Of a stretch of 64,000 nucleotides of DNA, positions 1-9,099 are shown in pieces. Source of the DNA: Paraferrimonas haliotis (GTDB lineage Bacteria; Pseudomonadota; Gammaproteobacteria; Enterobacterales; Shewanellaceae); assembly GCF_002282895.1 (NCBI RefSeq), contig NZ_NRRB01000006.1, forward strand, positions 164,356 through 228,355, given 5' to 3'. Position 1 is the first letter of the stretch. Each line of letters starts with the position of its first letter. The notes under the pieces are model-generated. The model was not told the origin of the DNA, did not search any database, and saw only the letters and a list, made by a program, of their open reading frames with translations. A program made the position numbers and the translations under genes.

Positions 1-347
1 ATGACTTTGAGTACAGCCACCTAACGTCAAGGTTAATAACAAAACAAAGGTTCTCATGTCGAATTGCCTTTAAAAATCATAATGATTGCAAAGTATCAAA
101 TCGGTTGTGAAGATTTTGTCGTGTATAAAATATCGATGATTTTCTGAGTTCAATTGGAGCGTTATGATGAACCCTGGGTCTTAATTGTGTGACCTGCAGA
201 GCACTTAGAAATATGGCATACAACGAGGTAAGCCAGTAAAGGGCTAATCATTGTTTGCGAGCCAAGCAACAACCACCATAGCCTTCGCGCTCCCCGTTTT
301 GTAGAATCGTATCTCATGTAACCTGCGAACTGGCTTTAATACCCCCC
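1..347. other. Leading non-coding stretch
   Basis: No convincing gene in either strand. The open frame on the minus strand that overlaps the next gene has no recognisable protein features. The last 30 bases hold the start region of the methyltransferase gene; no strong ribosome binding site or terminator is evident. Confidence 0.5.
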
Positions 348-941
348 ATGACCACAAGCATCGATTATTACGACGCGAATGCACAAGACTTCTTCGACTC
401 CACGGTTGATGTGGATATGCGTTCCATTTATCAGGAGTTTGTATCCAGACTCGCAGTCGGCGCAACCTTGGTGGATGCCGGTTGTGGCTCGGGTCGCGAT
501 GCGCGCTACTTCGCTCAACAAGGCTTTCAGGTGCTAGCTTTTGATGCCAGTGAAGCGCTGGTAACGCTTGCGCAAAATCGGACAGGCTTAAGGGTTGTAA
601 AGGCACGCTTTTTAGATTTTCAAACCCTGCTTGCATCGTTGGACGGCATTTGGGCCTGCGCCTCGCTGCTTCATGTTGCTAAAGCGGAACTCTCGGCAAC
701 CTTCACCCATTTAAGCCAATTCTTAAAACCAGACGCTGTTTTCTATTGCTCGTTTAAATACGGCGATGATGAAGTGTCGCGAAACGGTAGGCGATTTACT
801 AACCTCGATGAAGTCTCACTTGCAGCGCTATTAAAGCAAGCGGACTGCGGGTTAACAATCTCAAAAACTTGGGTAACAACCGACGTTAGACCAGGGCGAG
901 AACAAGAGAACTGGCTCAATGCCATACTGACTAAAGGATAA
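348..941 (+). CDS. Class I SAM-dependent methyltransferase
   Basis: A 197-residue protein with the class I methyltransferase fold signature: motif I DAGCGSGRDARYF (about residues 43-55) binds S-adenosylmethionine, and an acidic motif II (VLAFDAS) follows. There is no DPPY/NPPY-type motif, so it is not an obvious DNA adenine or N4-cytosine methylase; it resembles the small UbiE/TehB-like group that acts on small molecules or proteins. It sits 4 bases upstream of the large helicase gene, so the two are almost certainly co-transcribed and may act together. The substrate cannot be told from sequence. Confidence 0.85.
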   Translation: MTTSIDYYDANAQDFFDSTVDVDMRSIYQEFVSRLAVGATLVDAGCGSGRDARYFAQQGFQVLAFDASEALVTLAQNRTGLRVVKARFLDFQTLLASLDGIWACASLLHVAKAELSATFTHLSQFLKPDAVFYCSFKYGDDEVSRNGRRFTNLDEVSLAALLKQADCGLTISKTWVTTDVRPGREQENWLNAILTKG

Positions 942-945
942 AGCA

Positions 946-3516
946 GTGCTAACGGTTACAGACATTGATGCGGTGATGGCCGAGATCCATTATCAGCGCG
1001 TTGACAGCAACCCTATGGGGTATTTGTATACCCATAGCAACAATAAACCGGTCTTGGTCGATATAAACTTTGAGCTGAGTGACTTTCCTTATGTGGCTTA
1101 TACCAGTTACCAAAACGAGCTCATGTTTCGCTATCAAGGGGTGTATCGTTTTATTGCTCGAACAAGGTATGAGTTTCTGCAGCAAATCGATAAATTCATT
1201 CTAAACCCACCAAAAATCGAAGATATTCAAATTCGAATCTACGGAGGGAATCGGACCGAAAAGCATCTTGAGCCGACGCCACCGGAGTTTAATTTTTCCC
1301 GCACCTTTGAAGAGGTTTTCAGTTCTAAGTCGTTACATGCTCTGCATCCGGAAGAAAAGTATGTGGATGTGGACGGTCATCTTCGTTACGTTGATTTTAT
1401 GCTGCACCGGCAAACCAGCAATGTCGCCATTGAGTTAAACGGCGAGCGTTATCATCACCCCATTGCCATTACTCGCGAGCGATATTTATCACAGCTCACC
1501 AAGCAAAACTCTTTGATTTATGATGGCACTCCTGTGTATCGCTGGTCTGATAGAGGCATGCGTGATGACTTTAAGTTTAAAGACCAACTGCTGCAGTTCT
1601 TTGGGGAACCCAATGACTTTAAGGCAACACCTTATTTTAAAGGCAAAAGAAAGGTGGACTTTCAGCTTTATGAGCATCAGCAACAGGCGGTGGAATCCAT
1701 CGCCAAAAAACGAAAACTTGGACAAACAGCCTTTTTAATCGAATTGCCTACTGGAACCGGCAAAACAGAAGTATTTATAGAGGACTATCGATTGCAGTTG
1801 CAGCAGGGTAATTGTTATAAGGCCTTAGCTGTTGTGCCAACTATTAACTTACGGGAACAGCTAGTTAAGCGAGTGAAAGCTCAGTTACCGTGTGTTAAGG
1901 TTTCTGAAGCATTAGATGATCAGTGCGCCGATTTGATTGTGACCACCAATGCCGCCATTGTGCGTCATTATCAGCAATTCCCTTCGACCCAGTTTGACTA
2001 CCTATTAATTGATGAGGCTCATCATGCGGTGGCTCACGGGTTAAGTCGAGTGCTCGAGCATTTTACCCCTAAAACCTTGTTGGGGTTAACCGCAACAACC
2101 GAGCTGTTGTCACCGAAAAAGCTGGAAAGTATTTTTGGTAACTTTACCGCTGAATTAACCTTAGAAGAGGCGGTAAAGCGTGGTTTAGCGCCACCCATTC
2201 GTGTCTTTCGTCTAGAGTCGAATATCGATTTTTCTAAAGTGCGCTTTAATGGCAAAGAGTTCGTGAAATCGGATCTCAATAAAACCGTACAGATCCCATC
2301 GCGAGACAGTCTAATTGCCGACTTACTGGCAAAATACTTCTCCAGTGATGACCCAACAAAGCTGGCCAAGCAAGGCATCGTATTTTGCGTTGACGTTAAA
2401 CACACCCAGCGCATGGCCAAAGCGCTGCAAGCAGTGGGCATTAGCGCGAAGTCGGTTCACGGCAAAGACAGCTCCGGTATTGATGAGTATTTCGCGGGTA
2501 AGGTGCAATTTTTGTGTGCTTGCCAACTGCTCAGTGAAGGCTGGGATGCACCGCAAACAAGCGTTGTGGTTATGGCCAGGCCCACCATGTCAAAAGCCTT
2601 GTATGTGCAGCAGCTTGGTCGAGGCACCCGTCTCGCCGAAAACAAAGAAGCGCTTTATGTTATTGATATCATAGACAACTACGCAGGGGCACTGCTGCAA
2701 CCTTGGAACATCAATGCGCTGTTTGGGATTCCGCACTACACCCCATTTGCTGATTTAGGCAGTTACGATAATCCGGTTCCACAAACCGAAGTGACCGTGC
2801 TGGATGGATTGTATGAACAAGTGAGACGCCTTGAGCAAATTAATCTGTTTAACTTTGAAAAGGAATTTGGTGATTTGCTCAGTACAGAGCAAGTTGCTCG
2901 CGAGTGCTTTGTGTCCACTGGCACCATTACCGCTTGGTTGAAAAAAGGCGACATCACGCCTACGCGTTCAGTACCCTTTGGTCGCAGTCAGCTGCATTAC
3001 TTTTCAGATGAGAACGTGCAATCGATCAAAGCCAAGAAAAACATTAAGCCCAGAACCGAAGAAACTCGCAAGCAAGACTTCTTTGAGTTTCTTGAAAAAC
3101 GCGATTACACCTTTTCGTTTAAGATCATTTTCTTGCTCGCCTTTTTAAAGTGCCATCAACAAAACGGCGAAGCGAACAGCGATGATTTAGCGTCTATCTA
3201 TCAAAACTTCTATCTAAAATTGCACGAACGTCATAGTAAGTGTGAAAAAGATGCCAGCCCATTGAATAACTTAGCTACTCTGCAAGACATCAAATACATT
3301 AAAAACAGCATCGCTAAAAACCCGTTTGAGAAATTTGAGCGTAAGCGCTTCTTTTATCAATCGAGCGAGCTTGCCATTACATCGGTGGATCCGGTTTTGT
3401 GGAGTAAGCTGAATAAAGGTGATTTGGAGAGCATTCGCGAGCAAATGATCAAAGACGGCATCGATTATTTTGCCAAGGTGGGTATTGCCTTGTCGGCGGA
3501 TGATTTTCGGTTTTGA
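946..3516 (+). CDS. Superfamily 2 DEAD/DEAH-box helicase with N-terminal nuclease-like domain
   Basis: An 856-residue protein. Residues ~135-200 look like a Vsr/DUF559-type PD-(D/E)XK nuclease domain: VDFML (D150), then AIELNGERYH (E163), then a Lys/Gln helix and a final VYRW strand. The helicase follows: Walker A PTGTGKTE (~268-275), DEAH (~356-359), motif III TATTE, and motif VI QQLGRGTR. Around residues 640-690 there is a MerR/excisionase-like helix-turn-helix (TGTITAWLKKGDITPTR). The C-terminal 170 residues are unrecognised. Being paired with a methyltransferase, it may belong to a defence or DNA-processing system; that is inference. The start codon is GTG or a nearby ATG; GTG at 946 gives the longest frame. 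Confidence 0.8.
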   Translation: MLTVTDIDAVMAEIHYQRVDSNPMGYLYTHSNNKPVLVDINFELSDFPYVAYTSYQNELMFRYQGVYRFIARTRYEFLQQIDKFILNPPKIEDIQIRIYGGNRTEKHLEPTPPEFNFSRTFEEVFSSKSLHALHPEEKYVDVDGHLRYVDFMLHRQTSNVAIELNGERYHHPIAITRERYLSQLTKQNSLIYDGTPVYRWSDRGMRDDFKFKDQLLQFFGEPNDFKATPYFKGKRKVDFQLYEHQQQAVESIAKKRKLGQTAFLIELPTGTGKTEVFIEDYRLQLQQGNCYKALAVVPTINLREQLVKRVKAQLPCVKVSEALDDQCADLIVTTNAAIVRHYQQFPSTQFDYLLIDEAHHAVAHGLSRVLEHFTPKTLLGLTATTELLSPKKLESIFGNFTAELTLEEAVKRGLAPPIRVFRLESNIDFSKVRFNGKEFVKSDLNKTVQIPSRDSLIADLLAKYFSSDDPTKLAKQGIVFCVDVKHTQRMAKALQAVGISAKSVHGKDSSGIDEYFAGKVQFLCACQLLSEGWDAPQTSVVVMARPTMSKALYVQQLGRGTRLAENKEALYVIDIIDNYAGALLQPWNINALFGIPHYTPFADLGSYDNPVPQTEVTVLDGLYEQVRRLEQINLFNFEKEFGDLLSTEQVARECFVSTGTITAWLKKGDITPTRSVPFGRSQLHYFSDENVQSIKAKKNIKPRTEETRKQDFFEFLEKRDYTFSFKIIFLLAFLKCHQQNGEANSDDLASIYQNFYLKLHERHSKCEKDASPLNNLATLQDIKYIKNSIAKNPFEKFERKRFFYQSSELAITSVDPVLWSKLNKGDLESIREQMIKDGIDYFAKVGIALSADDFRF

Positions 3517-3543
3517 TGTTTATTGGGTACAAATTAAAAGGCA

Positions 3544-3618
3544 ACCAGCATCATTAAAGACGGCGACTTGATTGAAGTGGACGGCTCTAATGGGGTTGTA
3601 AGAAAAACATTTACTTGA
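3544..3618 (+). pseudogene. Remnant of a PEP-utilising enzyme mobile domain
   Basis: About 24 codons ending in TGA read SIIKDGDLIEVDGSNG and on, which matches the C-terminal end of the swivelling phosphohistidine domain of phosphoenolpyruvate synthase-like enzymes. The frame is closed by a stop at 3535, so this is only a tail. It lies in the gap between the helicase gene and nhaA and suggests that a larger gene was deleted, probably when the helicase pair was inserted. Confidence 0.55.
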
Positions 3619-3687
3619 TCAAAACGACAATATTCTGCATAAAAGTATAGATTGAATGAATAACAATCAATTTATAGGTAGGTTTTT

Positions 3688-4851
3688 GTGCAGAAAATTG
3701 TCAGCTTTTTCAAGCATGATGCAGCGGGTGGCATCATATTGGTGTTTTCTGCCGCGTTGGCGATGGTGCTGGCGAACTCTCCGTTGTCGGAGCTCTATCA
3801 GTCCTTCCTGAATATTCCAGTTAAAGTTCAAATTGCGGACTTTGAAATCGCTAAGCCGTTGCTGCTTTGGATCAACGACGGCTTGATGGCGATTTTCTTC
3901 TTTCTGGTGGGCTTAGAAATTAAACGCGAGCTTCGCGAAGGGCATTTGTCGTCGGTGGATCAGGTTATGCTGCCGGCGGTAGCAGCGATTGCCGGTATTG
4001 CAGTGCCTGCCTTAGTTTATGCTTGGTTTAACGCGGGTGACTCCGTTGCGATTAACGGCTGGGCCATTCCGTCTGCAACGGATATTGCCTTTGCGGTGGG
4101 GATCTTCGTATTGTTTGGCAAATCACTGCCAACCTCGTTGAAACTGTTTTTACTCAGCGTTGCTATATTCGATGACATTGGTGCCATTGTCATTATTGCG
4201 CTGTTTTATTCCCAAGACTTATCGGCATTATCGCTGGTGATTGCCGTTGCCGGTTTGTTTATCGTAAGTACTCTGAACCGACTTCGTGTGAATAGCCAAG
4301 CGGCCTATATTTTGGTGGGCGTTGTGGTGTGGGCAGCGGTGCTTAAGTCCGGCGTGCATGCAACGCTTGCGGGTTTTGCGTTGGCGTGGTTTGTGCCTCT
4401 TAACGTACGCAATGCTGCAGGAGAGCGCATGCTGGAGCATTTAGAGCATGCCTTAACGCCATGGGTGACTTTCTTGGTGTTGCCAGTGTTTGCGTTTGCC
4501 AATGCTGGCGTGCGCTTGATGGATGCGACGGCGGAAAGCTTTTTAAACCCCATAACCATAGGTATCGCCTGTGGCTTGTTCATTGGCAAGCAGGTGGGCA
4601 TATTTGGTTGCTGCTTCTTGGTGGTGAAAGCTGGGTTGGCGCGATTGCCGGCGCAGGCAACTTGGTTGCAGTTATATGGCGTGAGCTTGCTGTGCGGTAT
4701 CGGCTTTACCATGAGCTTGTTTATAGGCTCGCTGGCATTTGCAGAGCAGGGGCTTGATTACCTGGTGAGCGTAAAAATTGGCGTAGTGGCTGGATCATTG
4801 GTGTCGGCGATTGCTGGCGCTTGGGTGTTGTCGCGCTGCAAACCCCAGTAA
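3688..4851 (+). CDS. nhaA: Na+/H+ antiporter NhaA
   Basis: A 387-residue inner-membrane antiporter, almost the same length as Escherichia coli NhaA (388). It has the expected 12-helix hydrophobic pattern. The key residues are visible: the discontinuous helix motif SATDIAFAVGI with T131-D132, and the paired aspartates FDDIGAI at 162-163 that bind Na+ and protons. A conserved lysine lies in GLFIGKQVGIFG. The start is GTG with the purine-rich GGTAGG about 7 bases upstream. It exports Na+ in exchange for protons, which fits a marine host. A weak hairpin and T-tract follow. Confidence 0.97.
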   Translation: MQKIVSFFKHDAAGGIILVFSAALAMVLANSPLSELYQSFLNIPVKVQIADFEIAKPLLLWINDGLMAIFFFLVGLEIKRELREGHLSSVDQVMLPAVAAIAGIAVPALVYAWFNAGDSVAINGWAIPSATDIAFAVGIFVLFGKSLPTSLKLFLLSVAIFDDIGAIVIIALFYSQDLSALSLVIAVAGLFIVSTLNRLRVNSQAAYILVGVVVWAAVLKSGVHATLAGFALAWFVPLNVRNAAGERMLEHLEHALTPWVTFLVLPVFAFANAGVRLMDATAESFLNPITIGIACGLFIGKQVGIFGCCFLVVKAGLARLPAQATWLQLYGVSLLCGIGFTMSLFIGSLAFAEQGLDYLVSVKIGVVAGSLVSAIAGAWVLSRCKPQ

Positions 4852-4859
4852 AACCGCTA

Positions 4860-4886
4860 TAGGGTACGTCCCCTACGCTTTTTTTT
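4860..4886 (+). terminator. Possible rho-independent terminator after nhaA
   Basis: A five-pair stem TAGGG/CCCTA with a six-base loop, then CGC and a run of eight Ts (4879-4886). The short stem makes it a modest candidate. Confidence 0.4.
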
Positions 4887-4940
4887 GGCGCTTTGCTGTG
4901 TAAAGATAACCGCCCAAATAACGATAAAAATAACAAAACT

Positions 4941-6983
4941 ATGAAGTACTTATTGCTAGCTTCGGTGGCGTCTTTTGGGGGCTTCGCTGAGCCGCTGGAA
5001 AATGATGATATTGATGAGGTGGTGGTGGTCAGCGCTAACCGCTACCAAACGCCGCTAACTGAGCTACCGGGCTCGGCGCAGCAGCTAGACGCTGACAGCT
5101 TGGCGGCGCTGAATCCGCAGCATATCCAGCAAGCGCTGGTGCAGGTGGCGGGCGCTACCTTTGCTCGCGGCGATGGGGTGGAGTATTTGCCGGGCTTAAG
5201 AAGTCCGGTACAAACCGGCCCCGGCGCCTGTGGCTCGGTGTTAAGCGCGGTTGACGGGATCCCGCTAAGAGCGGCGGGTTTTTGCAACATCAACGAGCTG
5301 TTTGAAGCGCCTATCGAGCTTGGCGCCAGCATTGAGGTGCTGTCGGGCCCTTGGAGCACCATCTACGGCTCCAATGCGCTCACCGGTGTCGTAAATGTGC
5401 TCACTCCAGACTTCGCCGAGCGTGGCTCGCAGCTATCGGTAACGCTGAGCGACAACGCTTATCATCAACTCACTGGCCTATACGATGGTCAAACAGGTGA
5501 GCACGACATTATCGCGGCCGCCAGTATCAGCCATGATGACGGCTACCGTGACAGCTCCGGCTACAACCAGCAAAAACTGCTGTTAAAGCATGGGATTACG
5601 CTGGATAGCTTCCGAGTCATCTCAACACTTAACGTCAGTCGGCTTGATCAACAAACCGCAGCGTACCTAGTGGGTAAAGATAGCTATAAAGATAAAGAAC
5701 TCTCGAAAACTAACCCGGCACCAGAAGCGTATCGCAAAGCGCATTCCATTCGCTTTAGCAGTCGCATCGATGGCGGTAACGACGACCTTCGCTGGCAAAT
5801 AACCCCATATGCTCGCTACGTAGATATGGAGTTTTTACAGCACTTCTTGCCCGGCACTCCGGTGGAAGAAAACCATCACACCAGTTTGGGTGTGCAAACC
5901 TCGTGGTTGTGGCACTGGTTAGAAGCGGGTGTGGATCTCGAATACACCCAAGGCTCTTTGCTGCAGTTTCAAGAAAAGCCTACTCAAGGCAGCGACTTCT
6001 TAGAAGCCACCATTCCCGTCGGCAAGCACTATGACTACAAGGTCGATGCAACCCTTGTCTCGCCGTTTGCCCAAGTCACAGTCCCTCTCACTGAACAGTT
6101 AACCATGACTCTAGCCGCTCGTGTGGACTATCAGCACTACGACTATCAAAACCAAATGAATTCCGGTCGCGTGGATGAGCAGGGCATGCCCTGCGGCTTT
6201 GGCGGTTGTCGCTATAATCGTCCCGAGTCTAGTCGCGACAGCTTTAGCGCGTTTTCGCCAAAGGCAGGACTTATTTACCAGCTCACCCCAAACCATCAGC
6301 TGTTTAGCAACGTAAGCCGCGGCCATCGAGCGCCGCAAGCCACCGAGCTCTATCGCCTTCAGCGCGCCCAAAACAAAACCGATTTGTCTAACGAAACTCT
6401 GGACAGCGCTGAACTGGGTTGGCGTGGCAACCACAATGCATGGCGCTGGCAAGCGGCCGCCTACTGGATGAAGCGCGACAACTTAATTCTTAGAGACAGT
6501 GATTTCTTCACCGTTACCGGCGGCACTACCAACCACAAAGGCATTGAAGCCAAGCTGGTGGCCCAACTTAGCAACCATTGGCAATGGCAATTTAACGGCA
6601 GTTACGCCATTCATCGCTACGGTGACGTGCCTCAGTTGGGTGATGTAAAGGGCAATCGCGTAGATAGTGCGCCAGCGTTTAACGGCTCCAGCCAGCTGCG
6701 TTGGCAACTAACTGAAGCCCTTAACGCCACCGCCGAGTGGCTGTATGTGGATGAGTACTACACAGATGCCGCTAATATGCACCAATACGATGGCCATCAA
6801 TTGGTTAATCTGAGAGGGCAATGGCAAATGACCGAGGCGTTTATAATAAGCGCTAAAGTGGATAATTTGCTTGATACACGTTACGCCGAGCGCGCCGATT
6901 ACAGCAATTTTTCCGGCGACCGTTATTTTCCCGGACGTGGGCGCACTGCGTACCTTGAATTCAATTACCGTATGCCGATGTAA
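4941..6983 (+). CDS. TonB-dependent outer-membrane receptor
   Basis: About 680 residues from the ATG at 4941. An upstream in-frame start at 4893 exists, but the signal peptide MKYLLLASVASFGGFAE begins at 4941. After it comes a TonB-box-like segment (DDIDEVVVV), a plug domain with the typical IYGSNALTGVVNVLTP (~residues 150-165), and a 22-strand barrel that ends in RTAYLEF. Two cysteine-containing segments in the plug (GACGSV, GFCNIN) are unusual. The family takes up siderophores, cobalamin or other scarce ligands across the outer membrane; the substrate is not evident, and no riboswitch or Fur box was seen upstream. It is a single gene, with nhaA upstream on the same strand. Confidence 0.9.
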   Translation: MKYLLLASVASFGGFAEPLENDDIDEVVVVSANRYQTPLTELPGSAQQLDADSLAALNPQHIQQALVQVAGATFARGDGVEYLPGLRSPVQTGPGACGSVLSAVDGIPLRAAGFCNINELFEAPIELGASIEVLSGPWSTIYGSNALTGVVNVLTPDFAERGSQLSVTLSDNAYHQLTGLYDGQTGEHDIIAAASISHDDGYRDSSGYNQQKLLLKHGITLDSFRVISTLNVSRLDQQTAAYLVGKDSYKDKELSKTNPAPEAYRKAHSIRFSSRIDGGNDDLRWQITPYARYVDMEFLQHFLPGTPVEENHHTSLGVQTSWLWHWLEAGVDLEYTQGSLLQFQEKPTQGSDFLEATIPVGKHYDYKVDATLVSPFAQVTVPLTEQLTMTLAARVDYQHYDYQNQMNSGRVDEQGMPCGFGGCRYNRPESSRDSFSAFSPKAGLIYQLTPNHQLFSNVSRGHRAPQATELYRLQRAQNKTDLSNETLDSAELGWRGNHNAWRWQAAAYWMKRDNLILRDSDFFTVTGGTTNHKGIEAKLVAQLSNHWQWQFNGSYAIHRYGDVPQLGDVKGNRVDSAPAFNGSSQLRWQLTEALNATAEWLYVDEYYTDAANMHQYDGHQLVNLRGQWQMTEAFIISAKVDNLLDTRYAERADYSNFSGDRYFPGRGRTAYLEFNYRMPM

Positions 6984-7031
6984 CAACTTGAAACGACTTA
7001 ACGCCGTTTGAGTATGGCAAGTTATCAAGGG

Positions 7032-7046
7032 TTACTATAAAGTGAG
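7032..7046 (+). promoter_or_regulatory. Shared upstream element, copy 1
   Basis: TTACTATAAAGTGAG lies about 70 bases before the Rap1a/Tai-like gene. The same 15-mer, with one change, stands about 55 bases before the TolC-like gene. Both copies are followed by an AT-rich stretch containing CCTAA(A)TTG. Confidence 0.4.
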
Positions 7047-7116
7047 ATTTAGCTAATCCTAAATTGGCATAAAATGACTTGTTACCAGCGATCATTATTA
7101 TTAAATGGAGAACAAG

Positions 7117-7548
7117 ATGGATTATTTAAAAGTTACCTTGTTGGTGATCATTGGCTATTTCGCGGCTGCGCCTGAGGTGCGAGCGGACGCCGACTTCGCA
7201 TACGAGTGTCGCAAACCCAACCTAACCGCTAATAACGTCTGTTACCAATACGTGCGCGGCTTTCTAGAAGGGGCTGTGTTAACCGATTACGCAACCCTTA
7301 AAGGGATTGAAGAAAACAAAGGCTTTACGTCGGATTTCAGTAAGCGTGCTTTTTCGACTCGGGTTGGGCGAAATCACGCCGGTACTCCCTCGACTTATTT
7401 TGCTAAGTTTTGCTTGCCTGGCGATCGCGTGAATAGCGAAACCGTCATTTCAGTTATCAAGAAAATTGTCCGTCGACACTCGAACGCCTCTTTTTCAAAG
7501 CAGGTTTATCAGGCAACTCAAGCAACGTATCCTTGCGAGCATCAATAG
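7117..7548 (+). CDS. Small secreted Rap1a/Tai-like protein
   Basis: A 143-residue protein from ATG 7117; GGAG at 7107-7110 sits 6 bases upstream and makes this the better start than ATG 7105. It has a signal peptide ending near EVRADA and four spaced cysteines. The pattern CYQYVRGFLEG, then FCLPGDR, then a helix ending in TYPC matches the Rap1a/Tai immunity-protein family (family knowledge). Some members protect against type VI peptidoglycan amidases, but many are free-standing periplasmic proteins of unknown role. No effector gene is next to it here, so an immunity role is not supported. It shares an upstream element with the export operon that follows. Confidence 0.65.
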   Translation: MDYLKVTLLVIIGYFAAAPEVRADADFAYECRKPNLTANNVCYQYVRGFLEGAVLTDYATLKGIEENKGFTSDFSKRAFSTRVGRNHAGTPSTYFAKFCLPGDRVNSETVISVIKKIVRRHSNASFSKQVYQATQATYPCEHQ

Positions 7549-7593
7549 AGTAGTAACACGAAACACCGCTAAGCTATTTAGACACATGTGATT

Positions 7594-7608
7594 TTACTGT
7601 AAAGTGAG
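7594..7608 (+). promoter_or_regulatory. Shared upstream element, copy 2
   Basis: TTACTGTAAAGTGAG, 14 of 15 bases identical to the copy at 7032. Here the core TTTAC-T-GTAAA (7593-7603) is a perfect inverted repeat, as expected of a dimeric repressor site. No regulator gene lies next to it. Confidence 0.45.
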
Positions 7609-7662
7609 TGTCAATACCCTAATTGAGCGAGCTGTTATTGCAGCGCGTATTCGAGGATTTTT

Positions 7663-9099
7663 ATGGACAAACCTCAACGAGCTAACGTAGTTAAGGGCCT
7701 ATTGCTTAGCTTGTGCATAGGTTGCAGTGCTTCTCTTCACGCCAAACCCCTTACGTTTGAAGCCTCTTGGCAACAATTACTCAAAAACAGCCCTAAACTG
7801 ATGGCGGAGCAGCAGCAAGTTAAACGCGCTCAGGCATCTAAAGAATCGAGTAACTCATTGAGCTATCCATCTCTTGATATCAGCGGCAGCTACACCCACT
7901 TAGAAAAGCCAATTGAGCTGGATTTGCGCGACCTAAATCCACTGGCTTCCATTGACCCCAACACACTGCCTCCAGGGCTTGGTAACGCCATTGGCGCCAT
8001 CCCTGGGTCTCTGTTTGTCACGCCATTTACCGAACAAGATGTGTTTCGAGCCAGCTTAGACGCGTTATGGCCCATTTACACCGGCGGCAAGATTACCGCT
8101 GCACAGGGCATTAAAGCGGCACAGGTATCAGAAAAACAGCAACAAGCAGAACTTACTACACGTGACTTATTCACCCAGCTGGTAGACCGCTATTACGCGG
8201 TGTCGGTAACCGAGCAAATGAGCCAAACCCAAGCGCAATTGGTGCAGTCGCTGAGTTTACACGTCGAGCACGCTCAAAAGCTGGAGCAACAAGGGCAAAT
8301 TGCTAAGGTGGAACGGCTTAATGCGCAAGTGGCGTTGGACAACGCTAAGGTGCAAAAACGCAACGCTGAGCGTCAACACGAAATGGCGGAAATAGCCTTG
8401 GCCAGTATGCTCAGTGAGCGTCAGCCAACGCCCATATCGCCGCTGTTTGTTTTGGATACCCAACCCAGTTTAAGTCATCTTAATAAAATCACTGTTAAAG
8501 ACCATCCCGCCCTAAAACTTTTGCAAGCCAAAGAAACGCAAGCGCAAGCGCTGATTGATTTAGAGAAGGGCGGCTACTTTCCCACCGTCTTTTTGTATGG
8601 GCGTTACACCTTATACGAAGACGACAGCCTATTTGCCAAAATGGAACCAGACTGGATGGTGGGCGTAGGAGTTAAAGTTCCGCTACTGGCTCGAGATGGC
8701 CACGGTGGCAAGGTAAAAGCTGCCGCGAGTGCGCTATTGCAAGCACGGCACACCAAAGCACAAACCAAACAAGATTTGGTGCTGTTGGTGGAGCAAAATT
8801 ATCGACAACTGCTCCAAGCACGAGAAGAAATTGAAGCGCTTAACAGCTCCATAGAACTGGCACAAGAGAACTTGCGCTTACGCCAAGTGGCTTTTAGCCA
8901 AGGCTTGTCGACATCGGTTGAGCGAGTGGACGCAGAGCTTAAACTGAACGGCGCTAAAGTTCAGCAACTCGGCGCGCAATATCGCTACGTACAGACTTAT
9001 GCCAAATTAATGGCCATTAGTGGGCAAATAGACGAGTTTATTGGTCGAACTCAACAGTTCGCTCAACCCATTCAGGAGGAAGTAAATGCCAGCGAATAA
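7663..9099 (+). CDS. TolC-family outer-membrane efflux protein
   Basis: A 478-residue protein with an N-terminal signal peptide (cleavage near SLHA) and two OEP repeats rich in long Gln/Ala/Lys helices (~residues 30-235 and 250-455). It should trimerise into an outer-membrane channel and periplasmic tunnel. It is the first gene of a four-gene export operon; its end overlaps the HlyD-like gene by 14 bases. Confidence 0.92.
   Translation: MDKPQRANVVKGLLLSLCIGCSASLHAKPLTFEASWQQLLKNSPKLMAEQQQVKRAQASKESSNSLSYPSLDISGSYTHLEKPIELDLRDLNPLASIDPNTLPPGLGNAIGAIPGSLFVTPFTEQDVFRASLDALWPIYTGGKITAAQGIKAAQVSEKQQQAELTTRDLFTQLVDRYYAVSVTEQMSQTQAQLVQSLSLHVEHAQKLEQQGQIAKVERLNAQVALDNAKVQKRNAERQHEMAEIALASMLSERQPTPISPLFVLDTQPSLSHLNKITVKDHPALKLLQAKETQAQALIDLEKGGYFPTVFLYGRYTLYEDDSLFAKMEPDWMVGVGVKVPLLARDGHGGKVKAAASALLQARHTKAQTKQDLVLLVEQNYRQLLQAREEIEALNSSIELAQENLRLRQVAFSQGLSTSVERVDAELKLNGAKVQQLGAQYRYVQTYAKLMAISGQIDEFIGRTQQFAQPIQEEVNASE

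Noticed and set aside
244..636. Minus-strand open frame at the window start
   Set aside because: It overlaps the methyltransferase gene and has no protein-family features; a shadow frame.
4852..4940. Cobalamin riboswitch or Fur box before the TonB receptor
   Set aside because: The 90-base gap is too short for a cobalamin riboswitch and no Fur-like dyad is visible.
7117..7548. Type VI immunity protein
   Set aside because: The Rap1a/Tai resemblance is only to the fold; no effector, VgrG or Hcp gene is nearby.
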